DNA from: a bacterium
GTDB taxonomy: Bacteria > RBG-13-66-14
Reading direction: 5' to 3'
Assembly (NCBI GenBank): GCA_035528375.1
Contig: DATKYS010000051.1
Span: 20,341 to 84,340 of the forward strand
DNA length: 64,000 nucleotides
Of this stretch, positions 45,186 through 55,837 are shown one piece after another (positions within the stretch are counted from its first letter, which is position 1; each line of letters begins with the position of its first letter). The notes beneath the pieces were generated by a model that was not told the DNA's origin, did not search any database, and was given only the letters and a program-made list of their open reading frames with translations. The translations under genes were made by a program, and so were the position numbers.

Positions 45186-47195
45186 TTAAAGCTCGAAAAG
45201 CACGACGGCCAGCCCGGTTTCCAGGACCTCATCGGCGGCGAAGGGCACGTCCACGTAGAGCGAGACGTCCAGGTCGGCGACGCGGAAGTGGAAACCGGGG
45301 ACCAGGGAGAAGGCGTTGTAGGGCGACACGCCGTACTGGCCCTCCACGGAGAGGGAGAGCCAGTCGGTGGCGGCCCAGACGAGTCCGATGCCGCCTTCGA
45401 AGCCGCCCCCCGCCGCGAAGTCGTAGCCCAGATTACCCAGAACCCCGCCCTTGAGGAAATCGTACTGGAGGGCCAGACCGGCGGTCAGGGCCGCGCGGCC
45501 GTCGGGGGTCCCGGGGCCCAGGTCCACCGGCGGGCGGTAGTTCGCGACCTCGTCCCGCTCGGGATAGGTCGGTCCGGTGGGCAGGGCGGCGCGGGCGTAG
45601 AGGGCGTAGGCGAAATCGCCGGGCGCGGGGGGCGAGAGCTTCCCCTCCAGCGCCAGGTCGCCCATCCCGCCAAAAGTCTCGCCGCCGGAGAAAATCTGGT
45701 TCACGTAGGGCGCCTTGAGGGAGAGCTCCCCCCAGCCGCCGAGGCCGAGGGAGACGGCCAGCCAGGGCTGCACCGCCCGCTCCAGGGGTGTGTACTCCGG
45801 AACGGTGGAGCCGACCAGCCAGTCGTAGTAGTCCGCGCCGAGGGCGACGCGCATGGACCAGGGCTCCAGGCCGCGCGGCGAGACGAGGGCGTTCAGGCCG
45901 GTGCCCCCCGTGGGCCCCACCAGGCCCACCGGCAGGTCGGGGATGTGGAACACGAGGCGGTACTCCCGGGAGTTGCCCGCCGCGTCGCGGACGATCAGGG
46001 GCACCGAGCCGTCGTAGGCGCCCGTGGGCACGGTGGCCTCGAAGCCGCCGTCGCCGGAGAGGGGGACCGGCCCGGCGCCGACGACGAGGTTGGCCGCGTC
46101 CGTGGTCCGGCCCCACAGGGTGAGGGTGCGTCCGCCGCCGCCCAGCCGCCAGCCCTGAATCTCCAGGTCCGGCGGAGTGTCGTCAACGACCACCTCGAAG
46201 GAGCGCGCCGGGGAGAACTCGCCCGCCAGGCCGTTGTCGTCCAGGGCGGCCGCGCGCCAGTAGTACGTGCCGGGGACCAGCTCCAGGCGGAGGGCCTCGC
46301 CGGCGGCCGACTCGCGCTCCTCGTAGAGTCGCGTGCAGGCCGGATCGGCGGCGAGCTGGAAGTAAACGCGGATCGCCCCCGCGGGGGCCTCCCACTCGAA
46401 CACCACGCCCCGCCGGGCGTCGGCGGCGAAGACCAGGGACGCGCCGTCCCCGGGCCGAAGCAGGGATGGTTCGGCGGGGAGGGCCACCCGGGTGACGCCG
46501 TGCTCGCGGACGACCGCGCCCTCGCCGGGGCCCAGCTCGAAAGGCTCCCCGGCGGGCTCGCCCGCGAGCCGCGGCTCTACCAGCACCCGCCCGCGGAAAA
46601 CGGCTATCTGGGTCACGCCCGGGTCGGGCGACGCGACCTCGAAATCCGTCCCGCGGACGATGGCCACCGCCGTGGGTCCGCCGATGCGGAACTCCTCGCC
46701 GTCGCCCAGGATCGCGTCCAGCACCGCCCGGACCCGCCCGTAGAGGAGCTCCAACAGGGTCGAGCTCGCGTCCGCGCTCCGGACGGACCCCTCGAGGCGC
46801 AGGCCCGTCGAGGGGGCCAGGATGACCCGGGCGCCGCCCACCGATAGCTCCGCGGTGGAGAGCTCCCCCGTGCGCGCAGTGTCGCCGGGGGCCACGGCTG
46901 TGTCGGGGTGGAGCGGCTCGAAACCGCCGTGCTCACGGCCGACTACGACGTGACCGTCGCCCGCCACCAGCTCCGCCCACCCCACCTCGGGACCGGGGAG
47001 CGTCAGCCGCTCGCCGGCCTGGGGGTCGCGACCGGCCAGGTCCTCGTTCACCGTCAACAAGAGGCGCCAGAGACCGGCCTGCCCCATGGCGCGCTCCGCC
47101 AGCGCCTCCAGGGTCTCCCCGGGGCGCAGGACCGCTTCCTCGGCGAAGGCCGCGGTCAACAGGCAGAGCGCCAGCGCTGGTATGAGAAAACGCAT
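45186..47195 (-). CDS. LysM-FecR-type surface protein with C-terminal beta-barrel-like region
   Basis: A 669-residue exported protein (signal MRFLIPALALCLLTAAFA). In order: a LysM-like domain (LRPGETLEALAERAMGQAGL), a FecR-type domain (DGEEFRIGGPTAVAIVRGTDFEV), a fibronectin-like domain (GTYYWRAAALDDNGLAGEFS) and a bacterial Ig-like segment. The last 230 residues of alternating strands (LSLKAPYVNQIF, GGVLGNLGYDFAAGGGFEG) end in VVLFEL, consistent with an outer-membrane barrel. The ATG at 47195 is fixed by the promoter at 47221-47248. Confidence 0.75.
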   Translation of the reverse strand: MRFLIPALALCLLTAAFAEEAVLRPGETLEALAERAMGQAGLWRLLLTVNEDLAGRDPQAGERLTLPGPEVGWAELVAGDGHVVVGREHGGFEPLHPDTAVAPGDTARTGELSTAELSVGGARVILAPSTGLRLEGSVRSADASSTLLELLYGRVRAVLDAILGDGEEFRIGGPTAVAIVRGTDFEVASPDPGVTQIAVFRGRVLVEPRLAGEPAGEPFELGPGEGAVVREHGVTRVALPAEPSLLRPGDGASLVFAADARRGVVFEWEAPAGAIRVYFQLAADPACTRLYEERESAAGEALRLELVPGTYYWRAAALDDNGLAGEFSPARSFEVVVDDTPPDLEIQGWRLGGGGRTLTLWGRTTDAANLVVGAGPVPLSGDGGFEATVPTGAYDGSVPLIVRDAAGNSREYRLVFHIPDLPVGLVGPTGGTGLNALVSPRGLEPWSMRVALGADYYDWLVGSTVPEYTPLERAVQPWLAVSLGLGGWGELSLKAPYVNQIFSGGETFGGMGDLALEGKLSPPAPGDFAYALYARAALPTGPTYPERDEVANYRPPVDLGPGTPDGRAALTAGLALQYDFLKGGVLGNLGYDFAAGGGFEGGIGLVWAATDWLSLSVEGQYGVSPYNAFSLVPGFHFRVADLDVSLYVDVPFAADEVLETGLAVVLFEL

Positions 47196-47220
47196 CGTGC
47201 AGAAATAAACCTCACACAGG

Positions 47221-47248
47221 ATTATAGCAACATTCGTTCCACGGTCAA
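47221..47248 (-). promoter_or_regulatory. Promoter for the LysM-FecR protein
   Basis: TTGACC (47243-47248) and a perfect TATAAT (47221-47226) on the minus strand are 16 bases apart, 25 bases before the ATG. Confidence 0.75.
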
Positions 47249-47437
47249 GGTCGGGTCGGAGAACCCCCGTCCCCCCGGAGCGACGGACGGGTCCCGATCC
47301 GCGCCGAAGGCCCCTTTGGCCCCCAGCCACCAGAAGAACTCAGGAACCGGCCGAAAGTTTCCCGCGTAGGGGTAGGCAATCATCCGGCACATTTTTCGTG
47401 GGGGTTCGACCCCCCGGGGGGGATTTCCCCCCCCGCC

Positions 47438-47466
47438 TTGACTCCGACGAACTTTTCATCTATTAT
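47438..47466 (+). promoter_or_regulatory. Promoter for uvrA
   Basis: TTGACT (47438-47443) and TATTAT (47461-47466) are 17 bases apart. The leader of about 73 bases contains the palindrome at 47516-47535. No LexA-type box is obvious. Confidence 0.65.
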
Positions 47467-47515
47467 TGGATGATTAAAACCGGCTCTCCACCGCTCCCAA
47501 TAAAAAAAATGGAGA

Positions 47516-47535
47516 CAAGGGGTTTAAACCCCTTG
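47516..47535. repeat. 20-bp perfect palindrome in the uvrA leader
   Basis: CAAGGGGTTTAAACCCCTTG ends ten bases before the uvrA start codon and would form a hairpin close to the ribosome-binding region, where no Shine-Dalgarno is visible. Confidence 0.6.
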
Positions 47536-47545
47536 CCACTACCAC

Positions 47546-50509
<2,964 letters not shown>

Positions 50510-50513
50510 GGGC

Positions 50514-50946
50514 CGGGTGAGGGTCGAAGCGGCCCCCCTCTCCCTGTGGGAGCGGCGCGCCGACGGGAATGAGGGTGAGGGCTACCTTAGAAAAAAACGG
50601 GCCGACCTGAAGGTCGGCCCCTACATCATCGCAAGCCTGGGCGAGGGGTGCAGCGGTCCCCTCCCCCCTTTGGGGGGAGGGCTAGGGAGAGGGGTGCAGC
50701 GGTTTCCGTCTCCCTTCCAGGGAGAGGCTCGCCTACGGGCTGGGGTGAGGGTCGGGGTTGTGAACGTGAAAACGGCGGGGATGGGAATCCCCGCCCTACG
50801 TAACGAAACACAGCAATATCACGTAGGGGCGACCGTCCACGGTCGCCCTCGGGCGGGTCTAAAGACCCGCCCCCTACGTCGTCGCAATTGACGGGGCACG
50901 GGCCGTGGTGAGGGCACGTATCACCCCCCCCCCGAGGTCGGGGCGA
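50514..50946. repeat. Intergenic hairpin-repeat mosaic K
   Basis: The roughly 510-base gap behind uvrA is the largest mosaic. It holds a CCCTCTCCC-type element (50536-50560), a CCGACC/GGTCGG hairpin preceded by seven A (50591-50624), a CCTCCCCCCTTTGGGGGGAG hairpin (50662-50685), another CTCCCTTCCAGGGAGAG element (50710-50735), a GGCGGGGA/TCCCCGCC hairpin (50774-50799), a GACCGT/ACGGTC hairpin (50823-50848) and a GGGTCT/AGACCC hairpin (50851-50876). The rest is linker. Confidence 0.8.
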
Positions 50947-50953
50947 TGGTTCA

Positions 50954-50982
50954 TTGCCCCCGGCGATTCTAACGGGTATAAT
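50954..50982 (+). promoter_or_regulatory. Promoter for the lipoprotein at 51024
   Basis: TTGCCC (50954-50959) and a perfect TATAAT (50977-50982) are 17 bases apart. Confidence 0.65.
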
Positions 50983-51023
50983 AGCCCTTCCACTGAGCTG
51001 AAACCGCGCCTGGACGCCATCTG

Positions 51024-51806
51024 ATGCTTATAACCGCCGCTCGCTCGACCATCGCGCTCCTCATCGCCGCCGTACTCCTGGCCGGTTGCGGCGGGGGCGA
51101 GGCCCCGATCCCCGAGGACGTCGGGGCGCAGCCGGTGAACGACGGCCCGTCCCCCCTCCCCGGTCCGCCGGGAGACACGGCCGAAGGCGCGGAACGTCCG
51201 AGCGTGACCTATACCTCCATCTGCACCCCTCCCGGCGGCGAGCCCTTCTCCACCGAGGTGACCCTCACCCGGTGCGCGGACTGCGCCGAGGCCTTCGAGC
51301 TCGTCTGGACCGGCGGGGGTCACGACGCCCGGGGCGTGGGGATGACCTTCGGGGAAGGTCTCTTCGCCGTGGCCCGGATCGGCCCCGGGGGACTGGTCGT
51401 CGGCGTGTACCGGCTCGAGGAGCGGGGGCTCACCGGGCGCTGGACCGGCGGCGACGGAATCGGCGCGGAGGCCATCGGCGAGGCCTCCGGCGAACCGCCG
51501 ACCCTGGGCGCGTGGCCCGAGGACGCGGTGTTCGAGGTGACCGGGGAGGGCCCCGACGGGGCGGAGTACCAGGGCTTCCTCCAGGCCAAGCCCTGGAACG
51601 GGGCGGTGGTGCTGCGCTGGACCGTGGGGGAGGAGCAGATACCCGGCGGCGCGCTTCCCGTCGGCGACTGGCTCGTGGCCGGCTTCAACCAGGGCACCTA
51701 CGGCGTCTCCGTGTACGCGAGGGACGAGAACGGCTGGCGGGGGCGGTGGTACGCCCCGGGGAACGGCGCCTTCGGCGAGGAGTCGCTGGCGCCCTACGCC
51801 GAGTGA
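51024..51806 (+). CDS. Lipoprotein of unknown function
   Basis: A 260-residue predicted lipoprotein; the signal MLITAARSTIALLIAAVLLA is followed by the lipid-modified Cys22 (LLAGC). A proline-rich linker of about 30 residues leads to an all-beta domain with regularly spaced Gly/Trp strands (GGLVVGVYRLEERGLTGRW, YGVSVYARDENGWRGRWY). The two Y-R-L/R-W repeats suggest a duplicated lipocalin- or barrel-like sheet. I recognise no family. It is monocistronic. Confidence 0.7.
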   Translation: MLITAARSTIALLIAAVLLAGCGGGEAPIPEDVGAQPVNDGPSPLPGPPGDTAEGAERPSVTYTSICTPPGGEPFSTEVTLTRCADCAEAFELVWTGGGHDARGVGMTFGEGLFAVARIGPGGLVVGVYRLEERGLTGRWTGGDGIGAEAIGEASGEPPTLGAWPEDAVFEVTGEGPDGAEYQGFLQAKPWNGAVVLRWTVGEEQIPGGALPVGDWLVAGFNQGTYGVSVYARDENGWRGRWYAPGNGAFGEESLAPYAE

Positions 51807-51809
51807 ACG

Positions 51810-51838
51810 TTGAGATCGGCGCCGAAACGGCCTATACT
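51810..51838 (+). promoter_or_regulatory. Promoter for the six-repeat knotted-type protein
   Basis: TTGAGA (51810-51815) and TATACT (51833-51838) are 17 bases apart. The leader is about 110 bases long. Confidence 0.65.
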
Positions 51839-51955
51839 TGGAACGTAACCTGGGCCCGCTACGAGCGGAATGCCCGCGGCGGCACGCAGAGGACTCGTCC
51901 TACGGAGCCGCCCTACACGTACACCGGACCCGCGACACGGGAGGGGAGGTGCGCG

Positions 51956-52291
51956 GTGAAGAAGCTCTTCGCGGTCCTGACCCTGGCGGCGTTCGCCCCC
52001 GCACCGGCGGGCAACGTCTACGTGGCCGATTACGAATCCTACGCCGACCTCAACGTCTACGTCGCGGACTACGAGTCCTACGCCGATTTGAACGTCTACG
52101 TAGTGGACTACGAGAGCTACGCCGCAGGCGAGGACGCCCTGTGGTATTTCGTGGACTACGAGTCCTACGCCGACGTGGTCATCTACTACGTGGATTACGA
52201 GTCCTACGCCGACCTCAAGGTGTACTTCGTGGACTACGAGTCCTACGCCGGCTGGAACAAGGGCCATCCATGGCAGGAACGCCTGCACTGA
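51956..52291 (+). CDS. Small secreted protein with six DYESYA repeats, DUF6150/7(1) septoil-knot-like
   Basis: A 111-residue exported protein. The start is GTG at 51956, five bases after GGGGAGGT; the signal peptide MKKLFAVLTLAAFAPAPAG follows. The mature part is six near-identical units of the form V-Y-x-V-D-Y-E-S-Y-A-D-(L/V), where D-Y-E-S-Y-A is invariant in all six; unit 3 is longer (AAGEDALWYF). The pattern, including the insertion after the third unit and the final AGWN, matches what I remember of DUF6150, annotated as a 7(1) septoil-knot fold. Function is unknown. A hairpin terminator separates it from the barrel gene. Confidence 0.75.
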   Translation: MKKLFAVLTLAAFAPAPAGNVYVADYESYADLNVYVADYESYADLNVYVVDYESYAAGEDALWYFVDYESYADVVIYYVDYESYADLKVYFVDYESYAGWNKGHPWQERLH

Positions 52292-52317
52292 TCCCCCTCG
52301 TCGGGGACCGGTTTGAC

Positions 52318-52346
52318 GGGGAACGCCGGGGGCCGTTCCCCTTCTT
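52318..52346 (+). terminator. Possible terminator after the six-repeat gene
   Basis: GGGGAACG and CGTTCCCC form an eight-base stem with an eight-base loop, followed by TTCTT. Confidence 0.45.
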
Positions 52347-52364
52347 GAACCCCGGGAATCGGCC

Positions 52365-53993
52365 GTGAGATATTCCACCGCATCGCTTTTGATAATCCTG
52401 GCCGCCTCGGCCGGGGCTCTCCCCCTGGTGGGCCTGGAGGGGGACGGGGCGGAGCTGCCCGAGCTGACCGTGCTCCGGGTGGGGGAGGAATTCGACGAGG
52501 AGCTGGCGGATCGGGCGCTCAAAGCGGCGGCGGCCTCCCTGGCCGCTGAGGGCTACCTGGACGCCCGGTTGGTGCCTTCATCGTCTGCGCGCGAGGGCGG
52601 CGTGCTGCTGCGGGTCACCCTGGAGCGGGGCGAGCGGGCCCCCCTGGGCGGGCTGACGGTGAACGGCGCCCGGGCCGTCGAGCCGCGGCTGGTCGAGGCG
52701 GCGGCGCGCACCGGCTGGCGCAGGGACGGGCCGACCGGCCTCATCCGGGCCGTGGGCGACCTCTACGCCTCGGCGGGCTACCTGAACGCCGAGGTGGCGC
52801 TGGTCGAGCCGAGACGCGCGGACGACGGGTCGCTCAACCTGACCCTTGAGCTGGCGGAGGGAGACCTCACCTGCGTGGACACGATCGAGGTCGTGGGCCT
52901 GGACGACGACGCGCAGCGCACCGCCCTGGCCGCCCTGGGGCTGGCGCGGGGCGACCCCTTGACCCCCAACGCCCTGGAGGCGGCCCGACGCCGCATGGAA
53001 CGAACGGGTTACTACGACCACGTCGCGCTCACCCTCGACGGGACGACCCTGCGGCTCGAGGTCGAGCCGGGGCGGACGGTTTACTTCGACGGCGCCCTGG
53101 GCCTCGGCGAAACGGGGGGCGAGACCGAGCTCTACGGGGAGATCCAGTTCAGCCTCGTTAACCTGGGCGGCGGGGGGCACGACCTCGCGGGGCTGTACAG
53201 ACGGACTTCTCCCGACAACGCCGACTACCGGGCGGCATACACCGAGCGGTTCCTCTTCGGCAGTCGGGCAGCGCTGGAACTAGCCTACACCGGCCTCCGA
53301 CGCGCCAACCGCCGCTCCGACGCCGGCGAGGCCGAATTGCGCCAGCCGCTGGGCGACCACCTCGAGCTCTCCATCGCCGCCCGGTTCTCCTCCGACTTTC
53401 AGGAGGGCGTCGGGTCGAGTGTCTATCTGGGCGCCGGGCTGGGGGCCCTTCTGGATTACACCGACCGGCCGCGCGACCCCACCGACGGCTTCGACCTGTG
53501 GTGCAGGCTGGAAGCCGGCCAGCGGCGCTACGATGCTCGGCGGGAGACGCCGCTCCGGGCCCGGCTGGGGGGCGACGGATTCTGGACGCCCCTCGAACCG
53601 CACACCCTCGCGCTGTTGCTGGAGGGCGGGCTGGCCGACGTCCGGCCGCCGGTGTCCCTGGACTGCTTCTACCTGGGCGGCGCGTACAGACCCCGCGGCT
53701 ACCGCAACCGCGAGCTGCCCACCGACGCGTACGCCCTGGCCACGGCCGAGTACCGACTGCGGCTGGGGGATTCGGGACGCCTCTTCGCCTTCGGCGACTT
53801 CGCCTACTATCGGCCGCTCTCCACCGCGCCCTTCACGACCCCGACGACGTGGACACGGGCCCTCGGTTACGGAATCGGCCTGGTCGTCAACCTGGGGGTG
53901 GGCAGCCTCGAGGTGGTTTACGCCCTCAACGAGGATTCGAGCCTGGACTCCGGCGTCCTGGAGGTACGGCTCGTCCTGGACCGCCTGCTGTAA
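52365..53993 (+). CDS. Omp85-family outer-membrane protein with POTRA domains
   Basis: A 542-residue exported protein, GTG start at 52365, signal MRYSTASLLIILAASAGA. About three POTRA-like units come first (LTVNGARAVEPRLVEAAA, IEVVGLDDDAQRTALAALGL). They lead to a C-terminal barrel of alternating strands with the Omp85 loop motif FYLGGAYRPRGYRNRE, where R-G-Y is the conserved lid-lock signature. The family inserts or secretes outer-membrane proteins (BamA/TamA). At 542 residues it is shorter than BamA and closer to TamA-like members. Its cargo is unknown. Confidence 0.82.
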   Translation: MRYSTASLLIILAASAGALPLVGLEGDGAELPELTVLRVGEEFDEELADRALKAAAASLAAEGYLDARLVPSSSAREGGVLLRVTLERGERAPLGGLTVNGARAVEPRLVEAAARTGWRRDGPTGLIRAVGDLYASAGYLNAEVALVEPRRADDGSLNLTLELAEGDLTCVDTIEVVGLDDDAQRTALAALGLARGDPLTPNALEAARRRMERTGYYDHVALTLDGTTLRLEVEPGRTVYFDGALGLGETGGETELYGEIQFSLVNLGGGGHDLAGLYRRTSPDNADYRAAYTERFLFGSRAALELAYTGLRRANRRSDAGEAELRQPLGDHLELSIAARFSSDFQEGVGSSVYLGAGLGALLDYTDRPRDPTDGFDLWCRLEAGQRRYDARRETPLRARLGGDGFWTPLEPHTLALLLEGGLADVRPPVSLDCFYLGGAYRPRGYRNRELPTDAYALATAEYRLRLGDSGRLFAFGDFAYYRPLSTAPFTTPTTWTRALGYGIGLVVNLGVGSLEVVYALNEDSSLDSGVLEVRLVLDRLL

Positions 53994-53995
53994 TG

Positions 53996-54024
53996 TTGAC
54001 ACACCCGCGGGGCGCCGCTATACT
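53996..54024 (+). promoter_or_regulatory. Promoter for the lipoprotein at 54069
   Basis: TTGACA (53996-54001) and TATACT (54019-54024) are 17 bases apart. Confidence 0.75.
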
Positions 54025-54068
54025 CGATCTTCGAAGCGAAACTCCAACCCCTGAAACGGAGGTCCGTT

Positions 54069-55064
54069 TTGAAAACCGCAAAATTTTTCCTGCTCTTTCT
54101 CGCCTTCGCCTTCCTCTTCGGCCTGGTCGGCTGCGAGGAGGAGGCCAAGGTGGAAGGGGAGAACGGCGAGGCTGAAGTCGTCCCCACCAAGCCGGGCACA
54201 TTCACCACGGAGCTCGGCGAGTGGGTCACCTACACGGCCCAGGACGTGGGCGAGGTCACCCTGGCTCTGGTCGGTGAGGAGGAGTTCGGGGGCGTCCCCG
54301 GCTACTGGATCGAAGTGGTCGTACCCGAGGAGGGCCAGAAGGTCGTCGTGAAGGTGCTGGTCGAGAAGGAGGCCTACGAGGAGTTCGGTAAAGAGATCGT
54401 GGAATGGCTCCAGAACCCCGAGATTCCCGAGGAAGGCATGTTGGCCGACGCCATGGCCATGCAGGGCGTGGAAGGTGAGGGCGAGGCCACGGCCGCGGAC
54501 ATCCAGACCGGCCTCGACGAGTTCAACAAGATCGTCCTGCGCCTCATCGTGGAGGCCGAGGGTCAGGCCTTCGAGATAGACATCCCCAGCTTCACCAAGC
54601 TCATCGGCGACCAGGCCGCCGCCGGCATGGAGATGGCCACCGAGATGGCCGAGGCCTACGGCGGCGAGAAGGCGGCCGAGGAAACCCCCATGCCGACCTT
54701 CGAGCTGGTCAAGAACGTCAAGGCCGAGGTCGGCGGCAAGACCTACGCCTGCGACAAAGTGGTGGTCACCCACGAGGGCGAGTCCGTGGAGATTTACTTC
54801 TCCCCCGAGGTGCCCTTCTTCGGCCTGGTCAAGGTCGTCTCCAAGGACGGGGAGCCCCTGGTTCTGACCGACTACGGCCGGTCGGGCTACAAGAGCCAGC
54901 TCACCTCCGCCGAGCCGATGAAGATCGACGCCAACGCCCTGATGATGATGTTCATGGGCGGGATGATGCTGGACCAGGGCGCCGGCGGGATGCCCGGCGG
55001 CATGGAGGGCATGGACCCCGAGATGCTCAAGGCCCTGGAGGAGTTCCAGAAGATGGGCGGCTAA
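54069..55064 (+). CDS. Acidic lipoprotein of unknown function
   Basis: A 331-residue predicted lipoprotein; the signal MKTAKFFLLFLAFAFLFG leads to the lipobox GLVGC (Cys22). The mature protein is acidic and ends in a Met/Gly-rich tail (LMMMFMGGMMLDQGAGGMPG) that could bind metal or membrane. The middle contains a beta-rich domain (KVVVTHEGESVEIYFSPEVP, FFGLVKVVSKDGEPL) similar in style to periplasmic DUF-type lipoproteins. A GGAGG-like Shine-Dalgarno precedes the ATG, and a strong terminator follows. Codon use matches the GC-rich host. Confidence 0.75.
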   Translation: MKTAKFFLLFLAFAFLFGLVGCEEEAKVEGENGEAEVVPTKPGTFTTELGEWVTYTAQDVGEVTLALVGEEEFGGVPGYWIEVVVPEEGQKVVVKVLVEKEAYEEFGKEIVEWLQNPEIPEEGMLADAMAMQGVEGEGEATAADIQTGLDEFNKIVLRLIVEAEGQAFEIDIPSFTKLIGDQAAAGMEMATEMAEAYGGEKAAEETPMPTFELVKNVKAEVGGKTYACDKVVVTHEGESVEIYFSPEVPFFGLVKVVSKDGEPLVLTDYGRSGYKSQLTSAEPMKIDANALMMMFMGGMMLDQGAGGMPGGMEGMDPEMLKALEEFQKMGG

Positions 55065-55092
55065 CCGCCCGGTTACGTCTCCGAGTGAACAG

Positions 55093-55118
55093 AGGGACCG
55101 CCCGCGCGGTCCCTTTTT
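55093..55118 (+). terminator. Intrinsic terminator of the lipoprotein gene
   Basis: AGGGACCGC-CCGC-GCGGTCCCT is a perfect nine-base stem followed by TTTTT. Confidence 0.85.
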
Positions 55119-55140
55119 AACGCCGTAGAAGTCGCCTGAA

Positions 55141-55180
55141 CGGTCTCCCTCTCCCTGTGGGAGAGGGCAGGGGTGAGGGC
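55141..55180. repeat. CCCTCTCCC-type repeat
   Basis: TCTCCCTCTCCCTGTGGGAGAGG with the usual GGGGTGAGGGC tail lies behind the terminator. Confidence 0.65.
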
Positions 55181-55248
55181 TTCCTTAGATAAATAAGGCG
55201 GGTGGATTCAACCTATGGGGAATCAACACCCGCCTGCCTTACCGTCAC

Positions 55249-55416
55249 TTATCTTTTCATATCGAGCATCGTTAATAGATATCCGAGCAATATAGATAGT
55301 GTAAAAATCAATCCAATAACTTGCCCTATAGGTGTATCATGAAATAGTATTGTGCATAGTTCGCTGATGATTATAGTGACGGTACCCAGTAGGAACAGTA
55401 ACTTACTATCATTCAT
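55249..55416 (-). CDS. Small AT-rich two-helix membrane protein
   Basis: A 55-residue protein (MNDSKLLFLLGTVTIIISEL to the C-terminal LTMLDMKR) with two hydrophobic segments, about residues 6-25 and 30-50, around an HDTPIGQ turn. It is preceded by AAGGAGG at 55430-55436, which is ideally placed for the ATG at 55422-55424. That ATG gives only M-K-T-stop, and the stop directly precedes this gene's ATG. A perfect promoter at 55524-55552 reads into it. The DNA is strongly AT-rich. It resembles a small membrane toxin or regulator, but I recognise no family. Confidence 0.6.
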   Translation of the reverse strand: MNDSKLLFLLGTVTIIISELCTILFHDTPIGQVIGLIFTLSILLGYLLTMLDMKR

Positions 55417-55523
55417 GTCTTCATATCAACCTCCTTCCGTTTAAATATATAAATGTTGGCTCATTTAATTGCGCACTATTATGTACAATAAACCGCGCCC
55501 AAGCAGTAATTCAAACCTATATT

Positions 55524-55552
55524 ATTATACCACAGCTCCAGCAATAAGTCAA
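55524..55552 (-). promoter_or_regulatory. Promoter of the small membrane protein
   Basis: TTGACT (55547-55552) and a perfect TATAAT (55524-55529) on the minus strand are 17 bases apart. The leader is about 95 bases and AT-rich. Confidence 0.75.
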
Positions 55553-55586
55553 GAGCTATTTTAATATATCCTTCCTCAAACACAAA

Positions 55587-55830
55587 TCGGGCCGACCTTA
55601 AGGTCGGCCCCTACGAGGGTGATGTGCGATTCAATCAAATTGCGTAGGGCAGGGGCTCTGTACCCCGCCCTATTTTTCAAAGGAAGCCCTCACCCCCATC
55701 CCCTCTCCCCCGGGGTGAGGGGGGCCCCACAACCCTCCGCCGCGTTTGCGATGATGTAGGGCGGCCCCTCTGCGGGCCGCCGTCCGACCCTCACCCCAAC
55801 CCTCTCCCTAGAAGGGAGAGGGGGATCGCG
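55587..55830. repeat. Intergenic hairpin-repeat mosaic L
   Basis: 55589-55614 is a CCGACC/GGTCGG hairpin ending CCCCTAC. 55643-55670 is a GTAGGGCAGGGG type. 55686-55722 is a CCCTCACCCCCATCCCCTC element. 55756-55782 is a GGCGGCCC/GGGCCGCC hairpin. 55788-55825 is a CCCTCTCCCTAGAAGGGAGAG hairpin. The block ends at the stop codon of the oxidoreductase gene. Confidence 0.75.
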
Positions 55831-55837
55831 GGCCGCC

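Noticed and set aside
51086-52291. A single 401-codon frame joining the lipoprotein region with the six-repeat protein
   Set aside because: Its first 270 codons are a shadow of the lipoprotein at 51024-51806. A promoter at 51810-51838 and a GTG with a strong Shine-Dalgarno at 51956 mark the real gene.
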